Positions 54,386-62,743 of a stretch of 62,743 bases of DNA are shown piece after piece. Source of the DNA: an uncultured Eggerthellaceae bacterium (lineage in GTDB: Bacteria; Actinomycetota; Coriobacteriia; Coriobacteriales; Eggerthellaceae); contig CAJUSF010000024.1 in the NCBI GenBank assembly GCA_910588945.1, positions 1 through 62,743 on the forward strand, read 5' to 3'. Position numbers and translations under genes: made by a program. Position 1 is the first letter of the stretch. Each line of letters opens with the position of its first letter. The notes beneath the pieces were generated by a model. It was not told the DNA's origin. It searched no databases and saw only the letters and a program-made list of their open reading frames with translations.

Positions 54386-56311
54386 CTATTTATCCAAACC
54401 AAGGTATTCCGACCAGAACTCTACACTGGTCATTTCAGGCAAAGCATCTTTGTATGCTTGACGTATCTCGTCTCCGTGTTTTGCATAATACCTACGGGCT
54501 TTTTTCCAGCGCTTCTTGATTGAGCTGTATTTATCGCGATCCATCACGCGAACATGCGCTGTCTTGCCATCGCGCTCGCATGCCACATAAACTTCGGTTC
54601 CAATCTGAGCAGGACTAAATGTGGAATAACCTGCATAGTAGATAGTTGCAGGGCTCTTCTTAAGTAAAGAGCTCGGAAGGAAATGCTTATCGTAAGGAAG
54701 AGTTCTTAATAGCTTAAGAGGGAGACTGGCCTTCCTCTCCTTTTCGATCAGCGGCATATCAGGGCTAAATCTTCTCAAAGACTCTTCAAGCTCAGGATGG
54801 GCTTTGATTGCCTGCCCAATGGCTTCGTCTATAGAAACAAGCTTCTCCGAATGCGCGTTGTTGGCTTTAGTGATCTCTTCCCCATTTGAACTCATCAGGA
54901 ATTCCGGCCCTTTGATATAGTCTTCGAACCCAGAAACCAAAAGATCAGCAGTTTCATAGGCCATTGAGCGTAAAAATAATCTTAAAGTCCTCCCCCATCG
55001 CGCAAGAAACAATGTTTCATTGCTCTTCTCATGAAGAGCCGTCATAATCAAGTAATTGCGTATAAACTGATAAATATCAACAGGTGCGCGAAACTTCGAC
55101 TCAAACCCCTCATGCCAGACGCATATTCCATTCATCGACATATACGTCGATTTACAACGTAAGCCATATTCCACATCATCGCAGCGTATAAAGAACGGAA
55201 GTGGCAGCCCAAACTCTTCTACCTTAGAGATAGGAAGACACGAATACCACCACGCTCCGTACGCATTTGCCACCTCAACATTAATCTTTTCATTTACTGC
55301 GATATCGGCCAGATTGTCTATAAGAAGATTCCCTTTGATGCGTACGTAAACGCCATCACTTCTCACAAAAGACACATCCTCGTATTGCCTATTCGGATAC
55401 GCCATTTCAAGCATTGCACCATTAATGCAAGCGTCTTTATATTGATCATTTACAAGTGAAAGCAAATTAAAAGTGCGCTTAAAACTCTCCGGGAAAACAC
55501 GAACATCATCATCCATAAGAAGTATATGAGTAAAGCCCTCATCACTCGAAAGCGCCTCGATCATCCCACGCGCAAAGCCGCCAGACCCGCCTGTATTGGG
55601 ATTCGGTAAAACAGAAACGCCCTCATCGCTTAGGTCTTCGTAATCTAGGGTTCGTCCATTATCTATAACGAACATATGAAAAGATCTTGCTATGGGGTCT
55701 TTACTTCCGATAACCTGCTCTTTTACAGATTTAATATTGGGAATAACATAATCCTCTTTTTTAAATGTAGTGGTCGAAAGAGCCAGCTTTACAGAACGAA
55801 TGCGATCCTCGGGCACCTCTGTATACCAATATGCATTACGAATCTCCGTAGCACCATCTGTTTTGAGAGAAAAACCCCCTAGCAGTAAACCTGCATGAGG
55901 CAAAGAGATATCAATCTCTTTAAAAAAAGGTGATCCTGCAAACTTTGTCACTTCTCCCACTTGATGAGCAACAACTTTGGTCGTAATAATAGACTCGGAA
56001 TTCATCGCATCAATAGAAGGGTTGTCACCCTCCGATACTGCGTTCAGATCGACGCCTGAAAAAGTCACTTCGCAAGGGTCGCCAGATAACTCCAAATGAA
56101 GATTGATGTTGTCTATTGAAGTGTATCGTTGCCATTTTTCACATGAAACAGCATTGAAATAGGTTAAGAAATCGATTGAGCCTTCGAAAGCCAAAGAATC
56201 TTCTGCCTCTAAATAGTCCACAGATCTTTCTGCTCTATAGAGCAGCTCAGGAAAAGATGTAAAGTGATCCTGAACCTGAAGAAGAACATTGCATAATTTG
56301 AATTTGATCAT
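54386..56311 (-). CDS. GlfT2-like glycosyltransferase
   Basis: 641 residues: an N-terminal beta-sandwich (about 1-200, with FKLCNVLLQVQDHFT), a GT-A domain with NPNTGGSGGFARGM and the metal motif DDD (267-269, ILLMDDDVRV), an acceptor-site FIRCDDVEYGLRC segment, and a helical C-terminal region. Mycobacterial GlfT2 is a polymerising galactofuranosyltransferase. No UDP-galactopyranose mutase gene lies in the window, so the donor could be galactofuranose or another sugar such as rhamnose. Confidence 0.88.
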   Translation of the reverse strand: MIKFKLCNVLLQVQDHFTSFPELLYRAERSVDYLEAEDSLAFEGSIDFLTYFNAVSCEKWQRYTSIDNINLHLELSGDPCEVTFSGVDLNAVSEGDNPSIDAMNSESIITTKVVAHQVGEVTKFAGSPFFKEIDISLPHAGLLLGGFSLKTDGATEIRNAYWYTEVPEDRIRSVKLALSTTTFKKEDYVIPNIKSVKEQVIGSKDPIARSFHMFVIDNGRTLDYEDLSDEGVSVLPNPNTGGSGGFARGMIEALSSDEGFTHILLMDDDVRVFPESFKRTFNLLSLVNDQYKDACINGAMLEMAYPNRQYEDVSFVRSDGVYVRIKGNLLIDNLADIAVNEKINVEVANAYGAWWYSCLPISKVEEFGLPLPFFIRCDDVEYGLRCKSTYMSMNGICVWHEGFESKFRAPVDIYQFIRNYLIMTALHEKSNETLFLARWGRTLRLFLRSMAYETADLLVSGFEDYIKGPEFLMSSNGEEITKANNAHSEKLVSIDEAIGQAIKAHPELEESLRRFSPDMPLIEKERKASLPLKLLRTLPYDKHFLPSSLLKKSPATIYYAGYSTFSPAQIGTEVYVACERDGKTAHVRVMDRDKYSSIKKRWKKARRYYAKHGDEIRQAYKDALPEMTSVEFWSEYLGLDK

Positions 56312-56325
56312 TCTAGCTTCCTTAA

Positions 56326-58080
56326 CTATTCCGATTTAGCAATTTGGAAATAGCTCGAACCTTGGTCGAGATTCTTATTGAAATACGGGTCTCCCGCCAA
56401 GCGTACGCTAGGCCATTTTTGATCAAATAGCACTAGGTCTTCAAATGCAAAATCTGGCGCATTAGTCTTGTTGTCATATCGATTTTCCGGACATTTGTCG
56501 CTAGTTTGGAGCTTGACGGTAGGAGTAGTCACGATCCTGTATCCAATATCAGTGACCTTTTTACATAGGTCTGCTACTCCAATTTCAGAAGAATATGCTG
56601 GATCGAAGCCGCCGACTTCTTCAAAAATACTCTTAGAGATCATCATGCCGTCTTTGCTTATGGCGCTAACATTTTGAAATGCGCGCAAATTGCATTGATA
56701 ACCTGGGAAGTCATCAGGATACCCTCGATATAATGGCATAATACGCTCCGGTGTTATGGCGACCCCATAACACTTGTTTGTTCCGTCAGAATAAAGCGAC
56801 TTTGGGCCAGTCACGCCTACGCCCTCAGAAGAGGCTAATGCATACAGCTGCTCCAAAGGTTCAGCGGTAACAAAAACATCGCCTTTATCCATAAATAAAA
56901 GAAATTCACCTCTAGCATGCTTTGCCGCTATATTAAATTGATCATATTCATTTATAAAAGCATCCAACTCGATAACTTTAACATCATCGTCTTCAATCTT
57001 TGATGCAGACAGACCATTACCTATAAAAACCAATTCGATAGAACGCCAAGAATTAATCTCTTCAAATCTACGCTTAAAATCTTTCACATCTCGATCGCTA
57101 TCGCAAGAAACAATGACAGAAATAAGATCTTCGTTTTGTGGTCTCTCGAACCATATATTAAAAATGTTCGGAATCCCCGATGAAATGATCGACGCCGAAT
57201 TCCAACGCTCATCCACCTGCTTTAATATCGCATTCTTGTATGCTGATAGACCAAAGGGTTTTGCGTCAGGATTAGCTGCAGTAGACGTGTCACTGACTCG
57301 CCAATGATAAAGAACCTTTTGAACATGATGGATTTTACGCGCATATTTTGCCCCTTGCGTGATCATATGATAATCTTGCGCGCCATCCAAATCCGAACTC
57401 AAAGGCTCCATCAAATCCAGAACCGATCTGCGTATACACAACAAATGCAAAATGTAGTTTTTACATAACAATAATTCAGGAGAATAAGATGGCTTGAATA
57501 GAGGGTTGAAATACGCCGCATGGGCTCCCCTGACTTCCATAAGATCCTCATCGCAATAAATAATATCTATTGAATGGTCTTCGTTTATGTCCTTAACATA
57601 CTCATATAGCAAATTTGGCTCTATGCTATCGTCATGATCCAGAAAACAAACAAAGTCTCCTCCTGAAACCGCTACCCCTTCGCGGGTGTTTTCAGCTATG
57701 CCAAGATTATTTTCTAGCCTTACTTCAATCACGCGGTCATCGCTTTCACAACACAGCGAAATTGCGTCGCTCAAATAATCGAGATCAGGAGATCCATTGA
57801 CTAATATCAATTCGAAATTAGGGTACGTTTGGTCAAGTACGGATTTGACCATCATATTGAAATAATCAAGGGGGGTCTTATACAAAGGCACTACAAAACT
57901 AAATTTTGGCTGTAAATTGTATTGAAAATTTCGCTCATTATCTAGAGTTTCTTCTGATGCTTTGTTTTGAGCAGACCAATCGGTATATACCGGATCTGTC
58001 CAAGCATCAATTGGAAAATCATGATCCTTTCCAAAACCCAGCCATGCCGCGAGGCCTTTAAGTCGTGCAATCAAACGCAT
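56326..58080 (-). CDS. Tandem-domain family 2 glycosyltransferase
   Basis: 584 residues. The first GT-A domain is complete (FSFVVPLYKTPLDYF at about 58, LVNGSPD, FLDHDDSIEP as the DxD region). A second GT-A-like domain starts near 325 (DLISVIVSCDSD) and has FMDKGDVF in the equivalent place. Streptococcal rhamnan transferases have a similar layout. It follows rfbC with no spacer (TAG-ATG), consistent with use of dTDP-rhamnose. Confidence 0.85.
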   Translation of the reverse strand: MRLIARLKGLAAWLGFGKDHDFPIDAWTDPVYTDWSAQNKASEETLDNERNFQYNLQPKFSFVVPLYKTPLDYFNMMVKSVLDQTYPNFELILVNGSPDLDYLSDAISLCCESDDRVIEVRLENNLGIAENTREGVAVSGGDFVCFLDHDDSIEPNLLYEYVKDINEDHSIDIIYCDEDLMEVRGAHAAYFNPLFKPSYSPELLLCKNYILHLLCIRRSVLDLMEPLSSDLDGAQDYHMITQGAKYARKIHHVQKVLYHWRVSDTSTAANPDAKPFGLSAYKNAILKQVDERWNSASIISSGIPNIFNIWFERPQNEDLISVIVSCDSDRDVKDFKRRFEEINSWRSIELVFIGNGLSASKIEDDDVKVIELDAFINEYDQFNIAAKHARGEFLLFMDKGDVFVTAEPLEQLYALASSEGVGVTGPKSLYSDGTNKCYGVAITPERIMPLYRGYPDDFPGYQCNLRAFQNVSAISKDGMMISKSIFEEVGGFDPAYSSEIGVADLCKKVTDIGYRIVTTPTVKLQTSDKCPENRYDNKTNAPDFAFEDLVLFDQKWPSVRLAGDPYFNKNLDQGSSYFQIAKSE

Positions 58081-58668
58081 CTATTTCACCTTGAACGCCG
58101 GATGAGCCTTGTCTTTTTCGCTCAAAATAACTTTACTCGCATCAAATTCGACGTCGCCCTCCATGGCTGGCCATTCGATTCCAATGGCCGGATCATTCCA
58201 CATGAGCCCGCCCTCATCATTTGGATGGTAAACATCATCGCACTTATAACAAAACTCAGCCTCATCGCTTAAGACCAGAAAGCCGTGCGCAAATCCACCC
58301 GGAATGAAGAACTGCCTGTGGTTTTCAGCAGAAAGAATGACACCTTCCCATTTGCCATAAGTAGGACTTCCCTCTCGCAAGTCCACTGCTACATCAAAAA
58401 CAGAGCCCTTCACAACACGCACCAGTTTATTTTGTGGATGCTCGATCTGAAAATGTAACCCTCGCAAAACTCCTTTTGTGCTTGAAGACTGATTGTCTTG
58501 AACAAAATCGACCGCAATGCCACCCTTGACAAAATCCGGCTTCTTATATGTTTCCATGAAACAGCCGCGATCATCTCCAAATAATCTCACGTCGACGATT
58601 ACCACGCCATCGATGGATGTCTTCGTGAACGTGAAGTTTCCAGATACAATGCAATCTTCTGTAGACAC
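58081..58668 (-). CDS. rfbC: dTDP-4-dehydrorhamnose 3,5-epimerase
   Basis: Third step to dTDP-L-rhamnose. The 195-residue cupin has the typical SSTKGVLRGLHFQ segment (catalytic His) and GFAHGFLVLSDEAEFCYKC. Normal length. Between rfbB and the tandem glycosyltransferase gene in the operon. Confidence 0.95.
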   Translation of the reverse strand: MSTEDCIVSGNFTFTKTSIDGVVIVDVRLFGDDRGCFMETYKKPDFVKGGIAVDFVQDNQSSSTKGVLRGLHFQIEHPQNKLVRVVKGSVFDVAVDLREGSPTYGKWEGVILSAENHRQFFIPGGFAHGFLVLSDEAEFCYKCDDVYHPNDEGGLMWNDPAIGIEWPAMEGDVEFDASKVILSEKDKAHPAFKVK

Positions 58669-58686
58669 GATTTCCCCCTCTGATCC

Positions 58687-59706
58687 TTACTGACCTTGTG
58701 CGGCATACTTGGCTTCTACAGCGTCTTTAGCATCTTTCCACCACGACTCATTATCGGTATACCATGCGATTGTATCGTCAAGCCCCTCGGAGAAATCCGT
58801 ATGCTTCGGCCTCCAGCCGAGCTCTCGCTGAAGCTTGGTCGAGTCGATCGCATAACGCCTGTCGTGACCAGGACGATCGCGCACCCAGTCGAAATCATCC
58901 GACTGCTTTCCCATGCGATCAAGGATCGCGCGCAAAACATCAATGTTATTCTTCTCGCCATCTGCGCCGATCAGATACGTTTCCCCTGAACGACCCTTTG
59001 TAAGGATCTCCCAAACAGCGCTCGAATGATCCTCTGTATGGATCCAGTCGCGCACATTCTTACCATCACCATAGAGCTTGGGACGAATTCCGCAAAGAAT
59101 ATTCGTTATCTGACGCGGAATAAACTTCTCGATATGTTGACGTGGGCCATAGTTGTTAGAACAATTCGAGATGGTCACATCAAGACCGTACGTACGATTC
59201 CAAGCTCTAACGAGCATGTCGGATGCCGCCTTAGAAGAGCTGTAAGGACTCGATGGGAAATAAGGTGAATCCTCCGTAAACTTCACAGGATCATCCAAAG
59301 CCAGATCACCGTATACCTCATCGGTAGAAACGTGGTGGAAGCGCGTTCCATTCTTGCGCGCCGCCTCGAGTAGCTGAAACGTTCCTTCCACATTCGTGCG
59401 AATAAAGGGAGCCGGGTCCGAGATAGAATTATCGTTATGGCTCTCTGCCGCAAAATGAACGATGGCATCCGAGCTCGGAACTATCTCATCAAGAAGATCC
59501 GCATCGCAAATATTGCCATGAACGAATGTGAACCTATCTTCTGGAAGACCAGAGAGATTATCCAAATTGCCAGCATAGGTGAGTGCATCGAGCACCGTAA
59601 CGTGCACATCAGGCTGGTTATCTATAACCCAGTGTGCAAAGTTGCTTCCGATAAAACCAGCGCCACCGGTAACTATGATGCTCTTGGGTTCAAAACGGTT
59701 CTCCAT
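58687..59706 (-). CDS. rfbB: dTDP-glucose 4,6-dehydratase
   Basis: Second step: dTDP-glucose to dTDP-4-keto-6-deoxyglucose, the branch point shared by rhamnose synthesis and the WecE-type transaminase. Rossmann motif VTGGAGFIGSNF, catalytic Thr-Asp-Glu in STDEVYGDL, and YSSSKAASD. 339 residues. Its start touches the rfbD stop. Confidence 0.96.
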   Translation of the reverse strand: MENRFEPKSIIVTGGAGFIGSNFAHWVIDNQPDVHVTVLDALTYAGNLDNLSGLPEDRFTFVHGNICDADLLDEIVPSSDAIVHFAAESHNDNSISDPAPFIRTNVEGTFQLLEAARKNGTRFHHVSTDEVYGDLALDDPVKFTEDSPYFPSSPYSSSKAASDMLVRAWNRTYGLDVTISNCSNNYGPRQHIEKFIPRQITNILCGIRPKLYGDGKNVRDWIHTEDHSSAVWEILTKGRSGETYLIGADGEKNNIDVLRAILDRMGKQSDDFDWVRDRPGHDRRYAIDSTKLQRELGWRPKHTDFSEGLDDTIAWYTDNESWWKDAKDAVEAKYAAQGQ

Positions 59707-60611
59707 TATTCACCTCGGTTTTCATATTTCGGAAGATTTTCCATATAGGCGCTCAGTGCATCTTGCCAGGAGCGCATCTCGTTTCCGATCGTGTCTTCCA
59801 ATCGCTTGTTCCTTAATGATGAGAATGCTGGGCGTGAAGCACTGTCCGGATGTGCATTCTTATACTCCTCAGAAGTGCAGCGCTCAACTCTGCAATCAGC
59901 GTCGGCGAGGACGGCCTCTGCGAAATCCGCCCAAGAGCACGTTCCTTCGTTTGTAGCATGCCAGACGCCATAATCGTCAGTTAAGGCGATCTTCAAAACT
60001 TCGTAAGCGAGATCGTTGGCATTTGTCGGATTCCCAAGCTGATCGTCGACAACGGTTACATGATCATGACTCTCGGCAAACTTAAGCATCGTTTTTGCGA
60101 AATTCTTACCCACGTAGCCATAAAGCCATGCAGTGCGGATTATATGGTGCTTCGGATTTACCTTAGCAACACCGATCTCACCAGCAAGCTTTGTCCGGCC
60201 GTAAGCACTTATCGGCGCCGTCTCGTCTGACTCCGCTCGCTCTCCGGCCTTAGTGCCGGAAAATACATAATCTGTAGAAACATGGACAACGGGAATACCT
60301 TTATTTGCGCAAGCCTGAGCAACATTGATCGCACCTTGCCGATTCACGAGATCCGCAAGTTCCTCGTTGCTCTCACAACCGTCAACGTTTGTCATTGCTG
60401 CGCAATTGATGACCAGATCAAAATTTCCTGATGAAACGAATTCCTGCACCGCTTCACCATCCGTGATATCAAGTTGCGGCGTATCGGTATAGACCACTTC
60501 TGCAGCCTTATATTCAGCAGGTATAAATCCGATCTCTGCCTGTCCGGTTTCAAGCAACCTACGAAGCTCGTTTCCAAGCTGACCGGAGGCTCCTGTGATC
60601 AAAATCTTCAT
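59706..60611 (-). CDS. rfbD: dTDP-4-dehydrorhamnose reductase
   Basis: Last step to dTDP-L-rhamnose, NAD(P)H-dependent. MKILITGASGQLGNELRRL, HVSTDYVFSG and YGRTKLAGE are the SDR landmarks. The ATG at 60611 fits the family start; an in-frame ATG at 60623 would overlap rfbA. Confidence 0.94.
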   Translation of the reverse strand: MKILITGASGQLGNELRRLLETGQAEIGFIPAEYKAAEVVYTDTPQLDITDGEAVQEFVSSGNFDLVINCAAMTNVDGCESNEELADLVNRQGAINVAQACANKGIPVVHVSTDYVFSGTKAGERAESDETAPISAYGRTKLAGEIGVAKVNPKHHIIRTAWLYGYVGKNFAKTMLKFAESHDHVTVVDDQLGNPTNANDLAYEVLKIALTDDYGVWHATNEGTCSWADFAEAVLADADCRVERCTSEEYKNAHPDSASRPAFSSLRNKRLEDTIGNEMRSWQDALSAYMENLPKYENRGE

Positions 60612-60613
60612 CC

Positions 60614-61516
60614 TCAATCCCATTTCTTATTTGGCGCAATGCGACCTTCAGCAACTTTCAGCAAGTGCTGACCATATGTACTCTTGCCGTATTTTTCAGC
60701 AGCAGCCATAAGCTGATCGCGAGTGATCCATCCATTGTCGTACGCGATCTCCTCAATTACTGAAACCGAAAGCCCTTGACTGCGCTCGACCGCACGAACG
60801 AATTCAGATGCCTCAAAAAGGCTTTCCATAGTGCCCGTATCAAGCCAAGCATAGCCACGCCCAAGAGTGACAACATTAAGAGAGCCATCATCAAGATACA
60901 TTTGATTGAGAGTTGTTATCTCGAGCTCACCGCGAGCAGATGGCTTAACCTGCTTAGCGAAATCACAAACACGATCGTCATAAAAATAAAGCCCTGTAAC
61001 AGCATAATTGCTCTTAGGATACTCCGGCTTCTCCTCTATCGATATCGCATTGAAGTCCTCATCAAATTCCACAACACCAAAACGCTCGGGATCGTCCACG
61101 TAATAACCGAATACGGTTGCTCCGCCCTTGGTCTCTGCGTCCTCAACAGCACGTTTGAGATGGCGCGAAAGACCATTGCCATAAAAAATATTATCGCCAA
61201 GTACAAGCGCGCAAGAATCACCGTCAATAAACTCTTCCCCGATGAGGAACGCCTGTGCTAGTCCATCAGGAGATGGCTGCTCTGCATACTGAAGATTTAT
61301 CCCGTACTTAGAGCCGTCACCGAGCAAGCGCTCGAAATTCGGAAGATCTTGTGGAGTGGATATGATCAGGATATCGCGAATCTGAGCTTGCATAAGAACA
61401 GAGAGCGGATAGTAGATCATTGGTTTGTCGTAAACCGGTAAAAGTTGCTTAGAAGTTACGGTGGTGAGCGGATAAAGTCTTGTTCCGCTTCCGCCCGCAA
61501 GAATGATGCCCTTCAT
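60614..61516 (-). CDS. rfbA: Glucose-1-phosphate thymidylyltransferase
   Basis: First step: dTTP plus glucose-1-phosphate to dTDP-glucose. The signature GGSGTRLYPLT is followed by SKQLLPVYDKPMIYYPLS. The metal-site Asp lies in LVLGDNIFYG. 300 residues is normal for the short type. GGAGG precedes the ATG. A terminator-like hairpin lies just upstream, so it may have its own promoter or read through from the L,D-transpeptidase gene. Confidence 0.97.
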   Translation of the reverse strand: MKGIILAGGSGTRLYPLTTVTSKQLLPVYDKPMIYYPLSVLMQAQIRDILIISTPQDLPNFERLLGDGSKYGINLQYAEQPSPDGLAQAFLIGEEFIDGDSCALVLGDNIFYGNGLSRHLKRAVEDAETKGGATVFGYYVDDPERFGVVEFDEDFNAISIEEKPEYPKSNYAVTGLYFYDDRVCDFAKQVKPSARGELEITTLNQMYLDDGSLNVVTLGRGYAWLDTGTMESLFEASEFVRAVERSQGLSVSVIEEIAYDNGWITRDQLMAAAEKYGKSTYGQHLLKVAEGRIAPNKKWD

Positions 61517-61536
61517 ATTCCTCCTAAAACAAAGTT

Positions 61537-61564
61537 AGGCTTCTATTGTAATAGAAGCCTAATT
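61537..61564 (-). terminator. Hairpin between the L,D-transpeptidase gene and rfbA
   Basis: TTAGGCTTCTAT and ATAGAAGCCTAA pair perfectly around a 4-base loop. On the minus strand it is followed by CTTTGTTTT and then the rfbA ribosome binding site. It is a terminator or an attenuator. Confidence 0.75.
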
Positions 61565-61591
61565 GAATTGTATAAATGCAAAAATCTACGA

Positions 61592-62743
61592 CTAGTAGAC
61601 CAATACCCTTGTTCCGGTAGGAATCGTATCATATATCCACTTAGCATCATCGAATGCCAAACGAACACAGCCGTGAGACAACTGCTCGCCTAGTCTACCA
61701 TCTTGAACCCTAAATGTGCCTTGATCATACAAAATAGAATGGAACAGATAATCATGATAGAACTGCGTCCAGTAATAGCACGTATATCCACTTCCAAACG
61801 AATAGCCTCTAGAACCCACCGTAAAGGTGCCCTTTACAGTAGGCGTACTTGGCTTGCCAGGACTACAGGTAAACCGATATATGCAAGTCCAGTTCCCATA
61901 ACTTCCCGTGTAAACACCGACAAAACAATTTTCTGTATCAACAGCCAAGATATAATTGGTATTACTGGCATACTCTTGAATAGTTCTATTCATAATATAG
62001 TAATGCCATGGAAGCACTTCATCAGCCATCACCCAAAAATTCGTCGAAGCAATGCATTCATTTCCCATATAAATATCAGCATAAAACGTACAAGGATTAT
62101 AAAACTGATCTAATGAAACATCGGCTTTCCATAGATTATTTCCAACATGATATCCTTCATACCAAACCATATCATTGAATCCACCTAACACCGACCAAAC
62201 AGGCACTCGCATTGATCCAACAGTCTTGGGATTCTTGATATAAATACAGCGCCTCCCTGAGCTATAGTCACCAGTCACAAATGCATAATTGCTTACTTTC
62301 ATATCAGAATGAGTAGTATCAATATATGATCTCACTCCATTTTTTCCATCAACATAAACATCTGATGTGTAAGTGCCCTCCTGTCCTAAATGCCTAGAAG
62401 CGTCAACCGCAGCAATCCAACTGCCATCCGACTGCAGTTCAGCCGAATGCCAATAAATATCACCACCCTTGCTTGCATTAGACCATGATGGAACATAGAT
62501 AGCGGCTACGCCTGATTTGGATTCAATATTTGACACTCTGACTTTATAGAAGCCATTGCCCGACGTTATCACAGAAACACTATCCGTGGCGCCTTTTAAT
62601 TCAGATATCGTAAATTCCCCTGTTGCGGCAACCTTTTGCTGGCCTGCAACATATGCATATGCATGAACGATATATTTACCCGAAGTGCGATGATTAGAGA
62701 TCGGGATCTTTACCTCCCAACCATCAGCTTTTTTCGCTGCCGC
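61592..62743 (-). CDS. L,D-transpeptidase with GBS Bsp-like repeats (N-terminus beyond window)
   Basis: The frame is open to the right edge, so the start lies outside. At least three Bsp-like repeats are visible (one typical stretch is YKVRVSNIESKSGVAAIYVP), each about 85-95 residues. The C-terminus is a YkuD domain with the catalytic motif SHGCVRLAFDDAKWIY. Such proteins cross-link peptidoglycan outside the membrane by 3-3 links or attach proteins to it. It sits upstream of the rhamnose operon on the same strand, joining wall cross-linking with glycan synthesis. Confidence 0.88.
   Translation of the reverse strand, partial: AAAKKADGWEVKIPISNHRTSGKYIVHAYAYVAGQQKVAATGEFTISELKGATDSVSVITSGNGFYKVRVSNIESKSGVAAIYVPSWSNASKGGDIYWHSAELQSDGSWIAAVDASRHLGQEGTYTSDVYVDGKNGVRSYIDTTHSDMKVSNYAFVTGDYSSGRRCIYIKNPKTVGSMRVPVWSVLGGFNDMVWYEGYHVGNNLWKADVSLDQFYNPCTFYADIYMGNECIASTNFWVMADEVLPWHYYIMNRTIQEYASNTNYILAVDTENCFVGVYTGSYGNWTCIYRFTCSPGKPSTPTVKGTFTVGSRGYSFGSGYTCYYWTQFYHDYLFHSILYDQGTFRVQDGRLGEQLSHGCVRLAFDDAKWIYDTIPTGTRVLVY

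Noticed and set aside
1..62743. CRISPR arrays
   Set aside because: No run of regularly spaced direct repeats with unique spacers was seen; the repeated sequences are isolated palindromes.

Overview
The window looks like chromosomal DNA of an actinobacterium of the class Coriobacteriia (gut- or mouth-dwelling, Eggerthella/Slackia-like). The call rests on an actinobacterial-type integration host factor (27986-28294), a membrane-anchored Ser/Thr kinase, a GlfT2-like glycosyltransferase, a very large secreted multidomain protein, and long intergenic palindromes between ordinary housekeeping genes. Genus and species cannot be read from the sequence.

Layout. 1-5225: a secreted M60-peptidase-like surface protein whose last domain stops midway, just where a transposase-like reading frame begins (left edge). 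5725-12000: rsgA, a TrkH potassium transporter fused to an OB-fold/lipobox tail, a glycosyltransferase and ribBA. 12200-19035: a membrane protein of unknown function, serS, a pyridoxal kinase and a Ser/Thr kinase with a very large insertion in its N-lobe. 19220-19900: tRNA-Leu(CAG) followed by a run of hairpins and partial copies of its 3' end. 19910-28294: a membrane-anchored Q/R-rich protein, a PDF-like protein lacking the catalytic Glu, a YdbS/YdbT-like PH-domain pair, a flavodoxin-like reductase, an aminotransferase, a small alarmone synthetase and mihF. 28417-31178: a metal-resistance operon (ArsR-type regulator, free-standing HMA domain, P1B-ATPase) with a readable promoter and operator. 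31390-34446: a tyrosine phosphatase, tcdA and a membrane-bound XRE regulator. 34789-36059: rplJ-rplL with L10 leader and promoter. 36170-43386: a large membrane protein, acnA, icd and a HEAT-like protein, separated by unusually palindrome-rich spacers.

43568-62743 is one long leftward gene cluster for a surface glycan. RfbA/B/C/D make dTDP-L-rhamnose, and a WecE-type transaminase can turn the RfbB product into a 4-amino-4,6-dideoxy sugar. Several GT-A glycosyltransferases, a polyprenyl-phosphate glycosyltransferase, a pair of EmrE/ArnE-F-like small flippase proteins and two large multi-membrane proteins supply assembly and export parts. An ATP-grasp ligase, an epimerase, an HpcH/HpaI-like aldolase and a HAD phosphatase may add an unusual decoration. 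An L,D-transpeptidase with Bsp-like repeats starts the cluster at the right edge.

The most unusual content is not protein. At least six kinds of structured intergenic palindrome occur. One is a family of about 90 bases with a conserved core (5490, 26800, 38452). Two of its copies show a compensatory base pair, and the third has an unrelated but equally well-paired outer stem. A cloverleaf-shaped palindrome lies between icd and acnA, and a 100-base extended stem lies downstream of rplL.
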